A stretch of DNA of 64,000 nt from Nitrosomonas ureae. Its GTDB lineage: Bacteria > Pseudomonadota > Gammaproteobacteria > Burkholderiales > Nitrosomonadaceae. This document shows positions 1 through 8,659 of the stretch, in pieces (position 1 is the first letter of the stretch; each line of letters begins with the position of its first letter). Below the pieces are notes generated by a model that had not been told where the DNA came from, ran no database searches, and saw nothing but the letters and a program-made list of their open reading frames with translations. A program made the position numbers and the translations under genes. The stretch lies in the NCBI RefSeq assembly GCF_900206265.1, contig NZ_LT907782.1, forward strand, positions 124,001 to 188,000, read 5' to 3'.

Positions 1-780
1 AGCCAGATTGCCCGCATAGGCGCCATAGATATCGGCAAATATATTGATGGATTTTATCGCGATTGGATGTTGGTGGGTAAGTGCAAGTGTCGTAATTGTG
101 GCGCCGCTATCCTCTTCCAGGTGGATAGGTGCAAGGTTTGAGGCTGTTGTAGAGTTCATTTGCAGGAATTTGAAAATATTGGTTAATCCGGATCCTGAAA
201 GCAATCGCTCTACGGACACATGGCCGAATTTGTTGTGGAGTGTTTCCAGTAACTGAATTTGTAGCGTGCTGGTTGGAGCAAAATCCATATGACCCGCCTC
301 GGTAGGCACTGCAAAATAACGGTCTTCAAACCAAGTGAGCCAGGCGACACCCATGCCGGTACCTGCACCGAGTACCACGCGCATTGAGTGTGTCAGCGAT
401 TTTCCAGCCTGCAGTATTGCCACATCGTCAGGCGACAAGCTTTCAATACCTAAAGCAGCTGCTTCAAAATCGTTAATCAGTTTGACAGCAGGAATTGAAA
501 ATTCGGTAGAGAGGGTGCTACTGTTGATTTGCCAAGGTAAGTTGGTTAGTTTTGCCTGTTGCGTAACAACGGGGCCTGCGACCGCAAAGCATGCCGCAAG
601 GGGGCGATCGGTACCTCGGGTTCGGTTCAGAAAATCTTGGAAAATTTCGGAGAAAGTTGCAAAATTGTGATTGTCATAACGGTGTGTGAATAATGCTCGC
701 ACCTTACCATTACTTATTTCTGCTGATTGCAGAATGGTTTTGGTGCCGCCGATATCTCCACAGACGAATTGCTTATTCAA
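1..780 (-). CDS. glk: Glucokinase, 5' part only (cut by window edge)
   Basis: ATP-dependent glucokinase, which phosphorylates glucose to glucose-6-phosphate in the cytoplasm. About 260 N-terminal residues are visible; the C-terminus lies left of the window. Reading the minus strand gives the phosphate-binding signature CGDIGGTKT at the N-terminus, then FAVAGPV, LPWQI and LGAGTGMGVAWL, and a PTEAGH motif before the substrate-binding glutamate region, all typical of the bacterial Glk family. The reading frame has an in-frame TAA a few codons upstream, and the only usable start in between is TTG at 780, so a TTG start is inferred. No strong ribosome-binding site is visible. It is divergent from the HerA-like gene at 966. 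Confidence 0.9.
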   Translation of the reverse strand, partial: MNKQFVCGDIGGTKTILQSAEISNGKVRALFTHRYDNHNFATFSEIFQDFLNRTRGTDRPLAACFAVAGPVVTQQAKLTNLPWQINSSTLSTEFSIPAVKLINDFEAAALGIESLSPDDVAILQAGKSLTHSMRVVLGAGTGMGVAWLTWFEDRYFAVPTEAGHMDFAPTSTLQIQLLETLHNKFGHVSVERLLSGSGLTNIFKFLQMNSTTASNLAPIHLEEDSGATITTLALTHQHPIAIKSINIFADIYGAYAGNLA

Positions 781-965
781 GTGTTGTTTATTTGGAAATT
801 AATCAGAAATATTATTGTGAGACTGATAAACGACTTTAACAAAACCAACGAGCAGTATACCTTGAACGGGTAGTATACATTGATCTACATGTTTTCATTG
901 CCTCTCGCGTTAATTGACATACAATGGGCTATTCAATGATTAATTCTGGTATTGCATAATTCAAA
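781..965. promoter_or_regulatory. Divergent intergenic region between glk and the HerA-like gene
   Basis: This 185-bp spacer must hold the start signals of both flanking genes. A TTGACA hexamer occurs at 914-919 on the plus strand, with an AT-rich ATTAAT-like sequence about 19 bp downstream, a weak candidate promoter for the gene at 966. AGTATAC occurs twice (about 853 and 872) as a direct repeat, which could be a regulator site. None of this is strong. Confidence 0.3.
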
Positions 966-2480
966 ATGACTGAACCGTTGATTATTGCCAAAATCGGCAG
1001 TGCCGAGTTAGAACTTTTGCCTGAAATGTCCACTCGGCACGGTTGTATCACGGGTGCGACGGGGACGGGCAAGACGGTGACCTTGCAGAAACTGGCAGAA
1101 AGTTTTTCGGGTATCGGTGTGCCGGTATTTATGGCCGATGTCAAAGGCGATTTAACAGGCATTAGCAAACCCGGTTCGCTGACAGATAAAATAAAAAACC
1201 GTCTGAGTATGATGCAGATGCATATTCCTGAATGGAAAGGGTTTCCAGTTACCTTGTGGGATGTGTTACAAGAAAACGGGCATCCGCTGCGTGCAACCAT
1301 TTCCGACATGGGGCCGTTGTTGCTGGCTCGTCTGCTGAATCTCAATGAAACACAGGAAGGTGTGATAACGCTGGTTTTCAAGGTGGCGGATGATTATGGA
1401 TTATTACTGCTCGATCTCAAAGACTTGCGGGCATTGCTGCAATTTGTCGGTGATAATGCTGATAGATTTAAAACTCAATATGGCAGCGTTTCCTCGGCAT
1501 CGATTGGTGCCATCCAGCGTGGTTTGTTACAGATAGAAGAACAAGGCGGGGACCAATTTTTCGGTGAACCCATGTTGAATATTGAGGATTTGCTGCAAAC
1601 TATCGATGGCAAAGGTGTCATTAATATTCTGGCTGCTGATAAGCTATTAAACTTCCCGCGATTGTATAGTACCTTTTTGCTATGGATGCTATCCGAGTTA
1701 TACGAGAATTTGCCGGAAATCGGGGATCGTGATAAACCTAAACTGGTATTCTTTTTCGATGAAGCGCATTTGCTGTTTAGCACAGCATCCCCTGCCTTGC
1801 TGGAAAAAATCGAACAGGTTGTCAGGTTGATACGTTCCAAAGGTGTCGGGGTTTACTTTGTAACGCAAAATCCATTTGATATTCCGCAGAAGGTATTAGC
1901 CCAGTTGGGTAACCGGATTCAGCATGCGTTACGCGCATTTACGCCGCGTGATCAAAAAGCTGTGAATTCTGTTGCTGAAACTATGCGCCCCAATCCGGAG
2001 CTGAATATCAAGCAGGCTATCATTGAGCTTTCCGTGGGTGAAGCACTGATTTCTTTTCTTGAGCGCGACGGCTCTCCAGGTATTACCGAACGTGCGTATA
2101 TCCTTCCTCCGGTTAGCCAGATTGGGCCTATTACACTCGAAGAGCGGCAGCAGTTGCTGCAATCTTCTATTGTAACGGGTGTGTATGAGCAGGAAATTGA
2201 CCGTGAGAGTGCCTTTGAATTATTACAGGCGCGGACGGGTAAAAACATGTTGGCTAGTGCTTCGCAGGCTCCTGACGATGAGAGCCTGAAGAAACCTTCG
2301 GAAGAAGGGATTCTGAAAGATCTAGGTGATTTATTCTCAAAACCTTCGGGAAGACGAGGGGGGCAGCGCGAGGGGGTTATTGATGCGATGGCAAAAAGCG
2401 CAGCGCGTTCGATAGGATCGTCAATTGCTCGTGAAATTACTCGTGGTCTGCTCGGATCGTTATTGGGTAGGCGGCGTTAG
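966..2480 (+). CDS. HerA-like ATPase, DUF853/YjgR family
   Basis: Predicted P-loop ATPase of the HerA/FtsK superfamily (helicase HerA-like, DUF853; E. coli YjgR is a member). Walker A GATGTGKT is at residues 30-37, and a Walker B with the run LVFFFDEAH lies near residue 265, followed by VTQNPFDIP, typical of the family. Length 504 aa matches the usual size of about 500. The C-terminus is Arg/Ser rich and ends in GRRR. The ATG at 966 is the first in frame and has no clear Shine-Dalgarno. Cellular role is unknown for the family; HerA proper works with NurA nuclease in archaeal end resection, but no NurA homologue is next to it here. Confidence 0.9.
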   Translation: MTEPLIIAKIGSAELELLPEMSTRHGCITGATGTGKTVTLQKLAESFSGIGVPVFMADVKGDLTGISKPGSLTDKIKNRLSMMQMHIPEWKGFPVTLWDVLQENGHPLRATISDMGPLLLARLLNLNETQEGVITLVFKVADDYGLLLLDLKDLRALLQFVGDNADRFKTQYGSVSSASIGAIQRGLLQIEEQGGDQFFGEPMLNIEDLLQTIDGKGVINILAADKLLNFPRLYSTFLLWMLSELYENLPEIGDRDKPKLVFFFDEAHLLFSTASPALLEKIEQVVRLIRSKGVGVYFVTQNPFDIPQKVLAQLGNRIQHALRAFTPRDQKAVNSVAETMRPNPELNIKQAIIELSVGEALISFLERDGSPGITERAYILPPVSQIGPITLEERQQLLQSSIVTGVYEQEIDRESAFELLQARTGKNMLASASQAPDDESLKKPSEEGILKDLGDLFSKPSGRRGGQREGVIDAMAKSAARSIGSSIAREITRGLLGSLLGRRR

Positions 2481-2833
2481 CAGGCCAGCACTTAAAAACA
2501 TACCGGATTATTACGCGCCATCTCCATCGGATTGTTCAACTTCTTGCAATTTTGATTAAATCAATATCTGCAACGTACATATCATTCTTTGCCGGATTCA
2601 AATCCAAAGACCGCATACATGCAGGCTCACCTTACCCATTGATTCAACTGATTCATTGCTGAATCGGCGCTATCGGAAGGTTCTCTGATTGTGCCTATTC
2701 ATCCATAAAATTTACTCAGCATTGTGTAAACCGAACCATTGGGTTGGCGTTAATGGGCATGGTTTTGCTTAATTTAAATTTCTTGTTGCATCGATTGATT
2801 AAATTTCCAGAGTCTCTATAAAACAAACCGGCC
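2481..2833. other. Intergenic region, 353 bp
   Basis: AT-rich spacer upstream of the ATP-grasp gene cluster. I see no gene, no clear hairpin terminator and no convincing -35/-10 pair. It must carry the promoter of the 2834 cluster unless that is transcribed from the HerA-like gene. Confidence 0.5.
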
Positions 2834-3919
2834 ATGCAAAAACTCAATATCGCTTATACCTGCAATATCCGCCATCCAGGCATGGAAGATGAGCGCTACG
2901 GTGAATTTGAAAGCCCGGCAACCATTGCAGCAGTAGCAACAGCGCTTGAGCGTGTGGGTGCGGATGTTGAAGTGATTGATGTGGGCAAGGATATTTACCA
3001 TCAGCTCGAAAAGCGCAGGCACCAAATCGATCTGGTATTCAATAACGCAGAGGGCCTGGAGGAGAAAGAGTTGCGCGAAGCCATTGTTCCCTTCTTTTGT
3101 GAGCATTTGGGCATTCCGTATACCGGCAGCAGCCCCAAGACTTTTATCAACAAAATGGATAAGGCAACGGCAAAAAGAATTGTTGCCTATGAAGGAGTGC
3201 CAACAGCGAAATTTCAACTCATGGTGCCGGGCGATCAACTCAAGAATCTGGCTTTTCCCTTAATGGTTAAACCCTACAGCGAGGGAACCAGTATCGGTAT
3301 CAGCCAGAAAAGCAAAGTGCATGATGAAGCAGAGCTTAATGCCGCCATTGCAGCGGTTTATTCTCAGTGTGAGCAAGCTGCGTTGGTGGAAGAATTTCTG
3401 CCTGGAACCGAATACACGATCGGTTTGATTGGAAATTATGTATTACCGATACTGGAAATTAATTTTGCCCATATTCCCGGGCATCCCCAGCTGCGCGATC
3501 CGCATGTAAAAAGTATTGAAAATCCATATATTTCTCATATGGCGTGGACAGATCAAGCCAGAAATTTTGCCAAGATGGCGATAGCGGCGCATGAAGCGCT
3601 TGAGGCACGTGATTATAATCGCATGGATTTTCGCGTGCGTGAGGGCCAGTTGTACTTCCTGGAGGCTAATGTCATACCCGGCATCCATCCAACAGACGCG
3701 GATCTCACTAACATGTGCCGGCACGTTGGCATCGTGCACCAGGATATGGTCGCACTTATCGTCGATAAAGCGGTGAAGCGGCTGGCATTGCGCTATCCCG
3801 AAAGATTCCATGACAAAACCCAATGGCTCGAGGACATCGCGGATTCAACTATTAACAAGGTGGCGAAAGCTGGTTTTCTTACTCATCAAGGGCGGATGTA
3901 TACCCTGCTCGGAAAATAA
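2834..3919 (+). CDS. ATP-grasp ligase of the D-alanine--D-alanine ligase family
   Basis: Predicted ATP-dependent carboxylate-amine ligase with the fold of D-Ala-D-Ala ligase. The glycine-rich serine loop SEGTSIGIS is at residues 149-157. The metal-binding residues of the last ATP-grasp block are kept: YNRMDF (Asp265) and YFLEANVIPG (Glu277, Asn279). The N-terminal region ends in YTGSSP, another Ddl signature. It is 361 aa, longer than most Ddl (about 305-350), and the region between VLPILEIN and the C-terminal block differs from typical peptidoglycan Ddl. It sits 19 bp upstream of a GNAT gene and a DapF-family epimerase, away from any mur/fts gene. I infer a specialised amino acid or dipeptide ligase; a second cell-wall Ddl remains possible. 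Confidence 0.82.
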   Translation: MQKLNIAYTCNIRHPGMEDERYGEFESPATIAAVATALERVGADVEVIDVGKDIYHQLEKRRHQIDLVFNNAEGLEEKELREAIVPFFCEHLGIPYTGSSPKTFINKMDKATAKRIVAYEGVPTAKFQLMVPGDQLKNLAFPLMVKPYSEGTSIGISQKSKVHDEAELNAAIAAVYSQCEQAALVEEFLPGTEYTIGLIGNYVLPILEINFAHIPGHPQLRDPHVKSIENPYISHMAWTDQARNFAKMAIAAHEALEARDYNRMDFRVREGQLYFLEANVIPGIHPTDADLTNMCRHVGIVHQDMVALIVDKAVKRLALRYPERFHDKTQWLEDIADSTINKVAKAGFLTHQGRMYTLLGK

Positions 3920-3938
3920 CTCATCTATAAATGAAATC

Positions 3939-4409
3939 ATGATTGTTCCCATTTCTAAAGACCTGTTTCCTGATCTTGTGAAAATTGCATTGCAAGATTT
4001 CAGCTCCTTATATCAAACCGAAGTTCATGCCGAGCTGGAAGACATTGTGCATGGCCGCTGTTTCGGACTGTGTGCCGTGAATGACGGTCGCCCGATTGGG
4101 TATGTGATCGCAAAAAGAACAGTTGATACCTATCATTTGCTGACGATCGCAGTGGATGAGAACCATCGGGGCAAAGGCTATGGTTCGCGCTTACTGGATG
4201 GCATTTTTGCCGAAGTCGCGCAGCAAGGGGGAAGAATACTCAATGTCATTACCGATGCCGATGCCAGCGAAAGCCTGCGTTTTTATCTTAAAAACGGATT
4301 TTTCCTCACCGGCATCGTGCAGGATGAATTTATCTCAGGTGTGGCTCAAGTGCATCTAACCCGAAGGATGGGATCCAGTCTGAAACAAATCAATTTTACA
4401 ACCGCTTAA
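3939..4409 (+). CDS. GNAT-family N-acetyltransferase
   Basis: Predicted acetyl-CoA-dependent N-acetyltransferase, 156 aa. The acetyl-CoA pyrophosphate loop reads NHRGKGYG at residues 75-82, preceded by the strand LLTIAVDE, and a C-terminal FYLKNGF motif is typical of GNAT enzymes. The reading frame is open further upstream into the ATP-grasp gene, but the ATG at 3939 begins the conserved domain and follows that gene's stop by 19 bp, so I place the start there. The substrate is unknown. Its position between an ATP-grasp ligase and an amino acid epimerase suggests acetylation of an amino group in the same small-molecule pathway. Confidence 0.85.
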   Translation: MIVPISKDLFPDLVKIALQDFSSLYQTEVHAELEDIVHGRCFGLCAVNDGRPIGYVIAKRTVDTYHLLTIAVDENHRGKGYGSRLLDGIFAEVAQQGGRILNVITDADASESLRFYLKNGFFLTGIVQDEFISGVAQVHLTRRMGSSLKQINFTTA

Positions 4410-4428
4410 CGTTGAAAAGGACAAAGCA

Positions 4429-5265
4429 ATGAGGATTATGGCAACAAAAATGGATGGTTGTGGCAACTCATTTCTGTTGGTTGATGAGATGAAGAACCCT
4501 GTACCCGGATTCGATCGCGCTCGGATCTCCCATGCCTTGGCAACACAACATGATACCGATGGGATTCTTTATGTGGATCAACAGCAGGGAATGCCCACGA
4601 TGAAAATTTTTGATCGCGATGGCACCGAAGAAACCATGTGCGGCAACGGGCTGCGTTGTGCAACGCGTTATTTCCGCGATACTTATGTGCGCAGTAATGT
4701 ATTCAACATCATTACCGGTGATGGTCTGAAGGAAGTGTTCGTCGATAACGACTGCGTGGAGGTCAATTTGGGCGCCGCACGGGATTACCGGCAAATCGAT
4801 CAGAATTGCCATTATGTGTATACCGGCGTGCCGCATGTCGTGGTCATCGGTTCCGAGATCAGCTTGGAAGCCGCAAGAGCGCAGGGGCAATCGTTGCGCA
4901 ACGATAAATCACTGTGCGAGTTGGTCGGCCACCCGGAAGGTGTAAATGTCAATTTCATTTGGCGCACTACGGATAGCATTACTCTGCGTACCTTTGAGGT
5001 TGGCGTGGAGGATGTTACGCAAAGCTGCGGAACCGGCAGTGCGGCAAGTGCGTATGTTGCCGCTAAGGTGTTTGGAATCGATTTGCCCATTCTGACGCAT
5101 TCTCTGGGTGGTAGCCTAAGCATCAGAAACGATGGTGGGGGGTTGTCGATCAGCGGTCCGACGCGCTATCAAGGAAAAGTGATCGGGTTTGCCCACGCAA
5201 ACTTTGCCAGATCCGTCGAACCGGTCGATTTCTGGCAGCGCAATTATGCCTGGCAGGGGATGTAG
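4429..5265 (+). CDS. Diaminopimelate epimerase (DapF) family protein, possibly a paralogue
   Basis: Cofactor-independent amino acid epimerase or racemase with two catalytic cysteines, both present: Cys71 in MCGNGLRC and Cys200 in SCGTGSA. The N-terminal GCGNSF replaces the usual GLGNDF of DapF. Length is 278 aa, normal for the family. A ribosome-binding AAAGGA-like stretch lies just upstream of the ATG at 4429. The canonical role is LL- to meso-diaminopimelate for lysine and peptidoglycan. Here the gene is 19 bp behind a GNAT gene and an ATP-grasp ligase rather than near lysine or xerC genes, so it may act on another amino acid, as DapF-like CntK does on histidine. Which holds cannot be told from this window. 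Confidence 0.85.
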   Translation: MRIMATKMDGCGNSFLLVDEMKNPVPGFDRARISHALATQHDTDGILYVDQQQGMPTMKIFDRDGTEETMCGNGLRCATRYFRDTYVRSNVFNIITGDGLKEVFVDNDCVEVNLGAARDYRQIDQNCHYVYTGVPHVVVIGSEISLEAARAQGQSLRNDKSLCELVGHPEGVNVNFIWRTTDSITLRTFEVGVEDVTQSCGTGSAASAYVAAKVFGIDLPILTHSLGGSLSIRNDGGGLSISGPTRYQGKVIGFAHANFARSVEPVDFWQRNYAWQGM

Positions 5266-5359
5266 ATCGTTTGCTCATCCTTTTGGAGTTGAAAGATCGG
5301 TACGGTTTTTATTATTGCGGCATTGTTAAAGCCGGAAAGTTTTTTCATAAGGCAGGAAT

Positions 5360-5641
5360 ATGGAATTCTCATTCGTTACTTTCTTTCTCATCATGGCTGC
5401 AATGGCCGTGGCGGATGTTTGCTGGACGCTGTATTTTATCGATGTGGATGAAAGAAGGGCCCATGCTGCCGCGTTCTGGTCGGCGATGATCATTCTGGTT
5501 ACCGCATTCACCGTCACCAATTATGTCGAGAACAAGATTTATATCGCAGCCGCTTTCCTCGGGGCGTATTTGGGCACCTATGGCACGATTGAATGGAAGA
5601 AAAAAATGGAAGCGAAATCAAAGCCAAAAATGATCGATTGA
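5360..5641 (+). CDS. Small membrane protein, three predicted helices
   Basis: A 93-aa protein with three hydrophobic segments at about residues 3-26, 36-56 and 60-78, and a basic Lys-rich tail. The first helix contains an Asp (AVADVCW). A GGCAGGA stretch precedes the ATG at 5360. I do not recognise the family. The layout (short helices, a final AAAFLGAYLGTYGTIE segment) recalls small inner-membrane proteins of the UPF0316 type, but this is only a resemblance. It lies 95 bp behind the epimerase gene on the same strand and could be the transport or anchoring part of that cluster. Confidence 0.65.
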   Translation: MEFSFVTFFLIMAAMAVADVCWTLYFIDVDERRAHAAAFWSAMIILVTAFTVTNYVENKIYIAAAFLGAYLGTYGTIEWKKKMEAKSKPKMID

Positions 5642-5854
5642 GTTTTTTTGCAACACTTGCTCCGCACCAGCTGCGGTATTACATGCCATTTCATCCCTTG
5701 ATTGACGAGTTTTAATCGCGCCTAATCATTGTTGAAAATTCCTGGAGTTTGCCCTACGGGATGCCGCAAACGCTGCCCTGAATTCTTTTCTTTCTCCTCC
5801 CAGTTAGTGTACGCTGCTGTTTTTTTAAACATATAAGCAGGCTTTTGGGTTGTC

Positions 5855-7381
5855 ATGATTACCGGTGCCATCAAAAATCAAGTCGATCAAATCTGGAACA
5901 CGTTCTGGTCGGGCGGCGTATCCAATCCTTTGTCGGTGATCGAGCAAATTACCTATCTGTTATTTGCCAAGCGTCTGGATGAATTGCATGCCGCCAAGGA
6001 AAAGCAGGCCAGCCTTCTCGGCGAGCCGATACACAACCCCATTTTTGAACCGCAGCAAACCGATCTGCGCTGGTCGTACTTCAAGGATTTCGACCCCGAG
6101 CGCAAATTCGCCGTGTTCAAAGATCAAGTGTTTCCGTTCATCAAATCGCTCAATGGCCGCGCCGGGAGTGCGTACACACGTTTCATGAAGGATGCAGTGT
6201 TCATCATCCCGACACCCGCGCTACTGGATAAAGTCACCAACATGCTCGACGCCATCCCGATGCACGACCGCGATACCAAGGGCGATCTGTACGAATACAT
6301 GTTGTCCAAGATCGCCACCGCCGGGCAGAATGGCCAGTTCCGCACGCCGCGGCATATCATCAAACTGATGGTCGAACTCACCGCGCCCACGCCGAAGGAC
6401 ATCATCGGCGATCCGGCGTGCGGCACTTGCGGTTATCTGGTTGCAGCAGCGGAATATCTGGAGCAGCACCACAAAACCATGCTGCTGGATGAAACACTGA
6501 AGAAACATTTCCATCACCATATGTTCCACGGCGCCGATTTCGATTCATCGATGTTGCGCATCGGCGCGATGAATATGACGCTGCACGGCATCGACAATCC
6601 GTCGATCGACAACCGCGACAGTCTCAGCGAAGACCACGCGCTGCATCGCAACGCCTATACGATAATCCTCGCCAATCCGCCATTCAAAGGTTCGCTCGAT
6701 TTCGACGGCACCGCCAAGGATCTGCTGCAAGTGTGCAAAACCAAAAAGACCGAACTGCTGTTCATCAGTTTGTTCCTGAAACAGCTTAAGCCTGGCGGGC
6801 GCTGCGCCTGCATCGTGCCGGACGGCGTGCTGTTCGGCTCCAGCAACGCGCACCAGCAACTGCGCCGGACACTAGTGGAAGAACACAAACTCAACGCCGT
6901 TATCTCCATGCCCTCCGGCGTATTCAAACCCTATGCAGGCGTGTCGACTGCGATCCTGATTTTTACACGCACCGACTCCGGCGGCACCGATAAGGTTTTC
7001 TTTTACGATATGCAGGCCGATGGGTTCAGCCTGGACGATAAGCGTGAACCGCTATTGACGCCGGAACAACAAGAACTCATCCGTCATTCCCGCGCAGGCG
7101 GGAATCCAGCACTTCATGCCCGAAACAACATCCCGGACATTATCGCCGGATACGGACAATGGCAAGCGACCCGGCAGGGTTTTGCGGATAAAAAGCAACA
7201 AGCCTTTGTGGTGGATAAAGCCGACATCGCCGCCAACAAATACGACCTGTCGATCAACCGTTACCGGGAAATTGAATACCAGCAAATCGAATATGAATCG
7301 CCGCAGGTCATTTTGGACAAGCTGGAAGCGTTAGAAGCGGAGATTTTGGAGGATTTGAAAGCGTTGAGGAGGATGTTGTGA
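5855..7381 (+). CDS. hsdM: Type I restriction-modification system, methyltransferase subunit HsdM
   Basis: N6-adenine DNA methyltransferase subunit of a type I system; with HsdS it forms the modification enzyme and with HsdR the restriction enzyme. It has an N-terminal HsdM helical domain (residues 1-140), the SAM-binding motif DPACGTCG at 186-193 and the catalytic motif NPPF at 274-277. Length 508 aa is normal. A REP-like palindrome has been absorbed in frame near residue 410 (HSRAGGNPA), between the catalytic domain and the C-terminal helices. The gene is richer in GC than its flanks. Its stop overlaps the hsdS start by 4 bp (GTGA), with AGGAGG just upstream, so the two are translationally coupled. 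Confidence 0.95.
   Translation: MITGAIKNQVDQIWNTFWSGGVSNPLSVIEQITYLLFAKRLDELHAAKEKQASLLGEPIHNPIFEPQQTDLRWSYFKDFDPERKFAVFKDQVFPFIKSLNGRAGSAYTRFMKDAVFIIPTPALLDKVTNMLDAIPMHDRDTKGDLYEYMLSKIATAGQNGQFRTPRHIIKLMVELTAPTPKDIIGDPACGTCGYLVAAAEYLEQHHKTMLLDETLKKHFHHHMFHGADFDSSMLRIGAMNMTLHGIDNPSIDNRDSLSEDHALHRNAYTIILANPPFKGSLDFDGTAKDLLQVCKTKKTELLFISLFLKQLKPGGRCACIVPDGVLFGSSNAHQQLRRTLVEEHKLNAVISMPSGVFKPYAGVSTAILIFTRTDSGGTDKVFFYDMQADGFSLDDKREPLLTPEQQELIRHSRAGGNPALHARNNIPDIIAGYGQWQATRQGFADKKQQAFVVDKADIAANKYDLSINRYREIEYQQIEYESPQVILDKLEALEAEILEDLKALRRML
7086..7105. repeat. REP-like palindrome inside hsdM
   Basis: ATTCCCGC-GCAG-GCGGGAAT, a perfect stem of 8 bp with a 4-base loop, flanked by CGTC and CCAG. This is the widespread CTGGATTCCCGCNNNNGCGGGAATGACG type of proteobacterial intergenic palindrome, here in reverse orientation and read through as HSRAGGNPA in the HsdM frame. 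Confidence 0.85.
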
Positions 7382-8523
7382 TTTCTCAGACCCCTTTGGT
7401 TAAAGTTTGCGAAATCATTATGGGGCAGGCTCCCGTAGGTAGTTCATACAATGAAAGTGGCGAAGGTTATGCTTTGATTGCTGGAGCTGGCGATTTTGGC
7501 GAATATTTCCCAGAACCAAAGAAACATACAGTTAAGCCAATTCGTGTATCTAAACTTAATGATCTTATCTTGTGTATTCGTGCAACTATTGGTGATTTAA
7601 ATTGGAGTGATAAAGAATATTGCCTTGGAAGAGGTGTTGCTGGATTACGGCCTGATCCTGAAAAGCTAGATAAGAGCTATCTTTGGCACTTTATTCAGTC
7701 TAATAAAGAGCAACTTGAATCAAAGGGAACGGGATCAACATTTAAACAAATTAGCCGGACTCATATTGAAGAATGGGAAATTCCAGTTCTGCCATTGGAG
7801 GAACAAAAGCGCATCGTAGCAATACTGGACAAGGCCGATGCCATACGCCGCAAACGCCAGCAAGCCATCGCCCTCACCGACCAATTCCTCCGCTCCATTT
7901 TTTTGGAGCTATTTGGTGATCCGGTGACGAATCCTAAGGGATGGGGTTTGGTAAATTTTGGTTCGGTTGGTCAACTTGATAGAGGTAAATCAAAGCATAG
8001 ACCAAGAAATGATCCAGTCTTATTGGACGGAGATCATCCACTCATACAAACTGGTGATGTCGCAAATTCTGGCGGATATATTACAGAATATAAATCAACT
8101 TATTCTGATGTTGGATTGAGACAAAGTAAGAAATGGCCTGCCGGTACTCTGTGTATTACGATTGCTGCAAATATTGCAAATACGGGAATATTGGAGTTTG
8201 ATGCTTGCTTTCCTGACAGCATTGTCGGTTTCACTCCTAATGAATTGGTGACAGTCGAATATGTACAAGCTTGGCTTGGGTTTTTACAGAAGATTATCGA
8301 AGATGCTGCGCCTGAATCAGCACAAAAGAATATTAATTTGGAAATTCTTAGAGGTTTAGTGATTCCTTTGCCAGCTATTGAGCAGCAGAAGAAATTTAGT
8401 CACATAGTTCATCATGCTAAGAGCACAAAAGAAAAACTGGCTAGCAATATAAACGAAATACAAACTCTTTTTGCTAGTTTAACTCAGCGTGCTTTTTGTG
8501 GCGAATTAAGCCAAATTGCATAG
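7378..8523 (+). CDS. hsdS: Type I restriction-modification system, specificity subunit HsdS
   Basis: DNA-recognition subunit of the type I system, 381 aa, starting with GTG at 7378 (4-bp overlap with hsdM; AGGAGG ribosome site inside hsdM). Two target-recognition domains occupy about residues 1-137 and 183-345. They are separated by the central conserved helix LPLEEQKRIVAILDKADAIR, running on through RRKRQQAIALTDQFL, and followed by a second conserved region near the end (LPAIEQQKKFSHIV). The recognition domains are markedly AT-rich, whereas the central conserved segment (7792-7915) is GC-rich like hsdM and hsdR, which indicates exchange of recognition domains. Target sequence cannot be predicted. 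Confidence 0.94.
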   Translation: MISQTPLVKVCEIIMGQAPVGSSYNESGEGYALIAGAGDFGEYFPEPKKHTVKPIRVSKLNDLILCIRATIGDLNWSDKEYCLGRGVAGLRPDPEKLDKSYLWHFIQSNKEQLESKGTGSTFKQISRTHIEEWEIPVLPLEEQKRIVAILDKADAIRRKRQQAIALTDQFLRSIFLELFGDPVTNPKGWGLVNFGSVGQLDRGKSKHRPRNDPVLLDGDHPLIQTGDVANSGGYITEYKSTYSDVGLRQSKKWPAGTLCITIAANIANTGILEFDACFPDSIVGFTPNELVTVEYVQAWLGFLQKIIEDAAPESAQKNINLEILRGLVIPLPAIEQQKKFSHIVHHAKSTKEKLASNINEIQTLFASLTQRAFCGELSQIA

Positions 8524-8563
8524 ATGGCGACCATTAAAAATAAATTTGTATAAACTGGATAGT

Positions 8564-8591
8564 GTGGATACCGGCCTTTGCCGGTATGACG
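8564..8591. repeat. REP-like palindrome between hsdS and the GIY-YIG gene
   Basis: The core ATACCGGC-CTTT-GCCGGTAT (8568-8587) has 8-bp perfect arms, flanked by GTGG and GACG. It is the same element class as the palindrome in hsdM, in the opposite orientation and with a different stem sequence. Confidence 0.8.
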
Positions 8592-8659
8592 GGCTATTGG
8601 GTGAAGGCTGTGATAGTTATGGCGATCATGCCGGTTTGAAGTGGAATGACTGTTAAAAC

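Noticed and set aside
853-879. AGTATAC direct repeat upstream of the HerA-like gene as an operator
   Set aside because: Only two 7-bp copies in AT-rich DNA; too short to call.
929-1381. Minus-strand open frame of 150 codons opposite the HerA-like gene
   Set aside because: It lies entirely opposite a well-conserved gene and its product has no recognisable motif. The same applies to the other long antisense frames opposite hsdR, pnp, argS and the sensor kinase.
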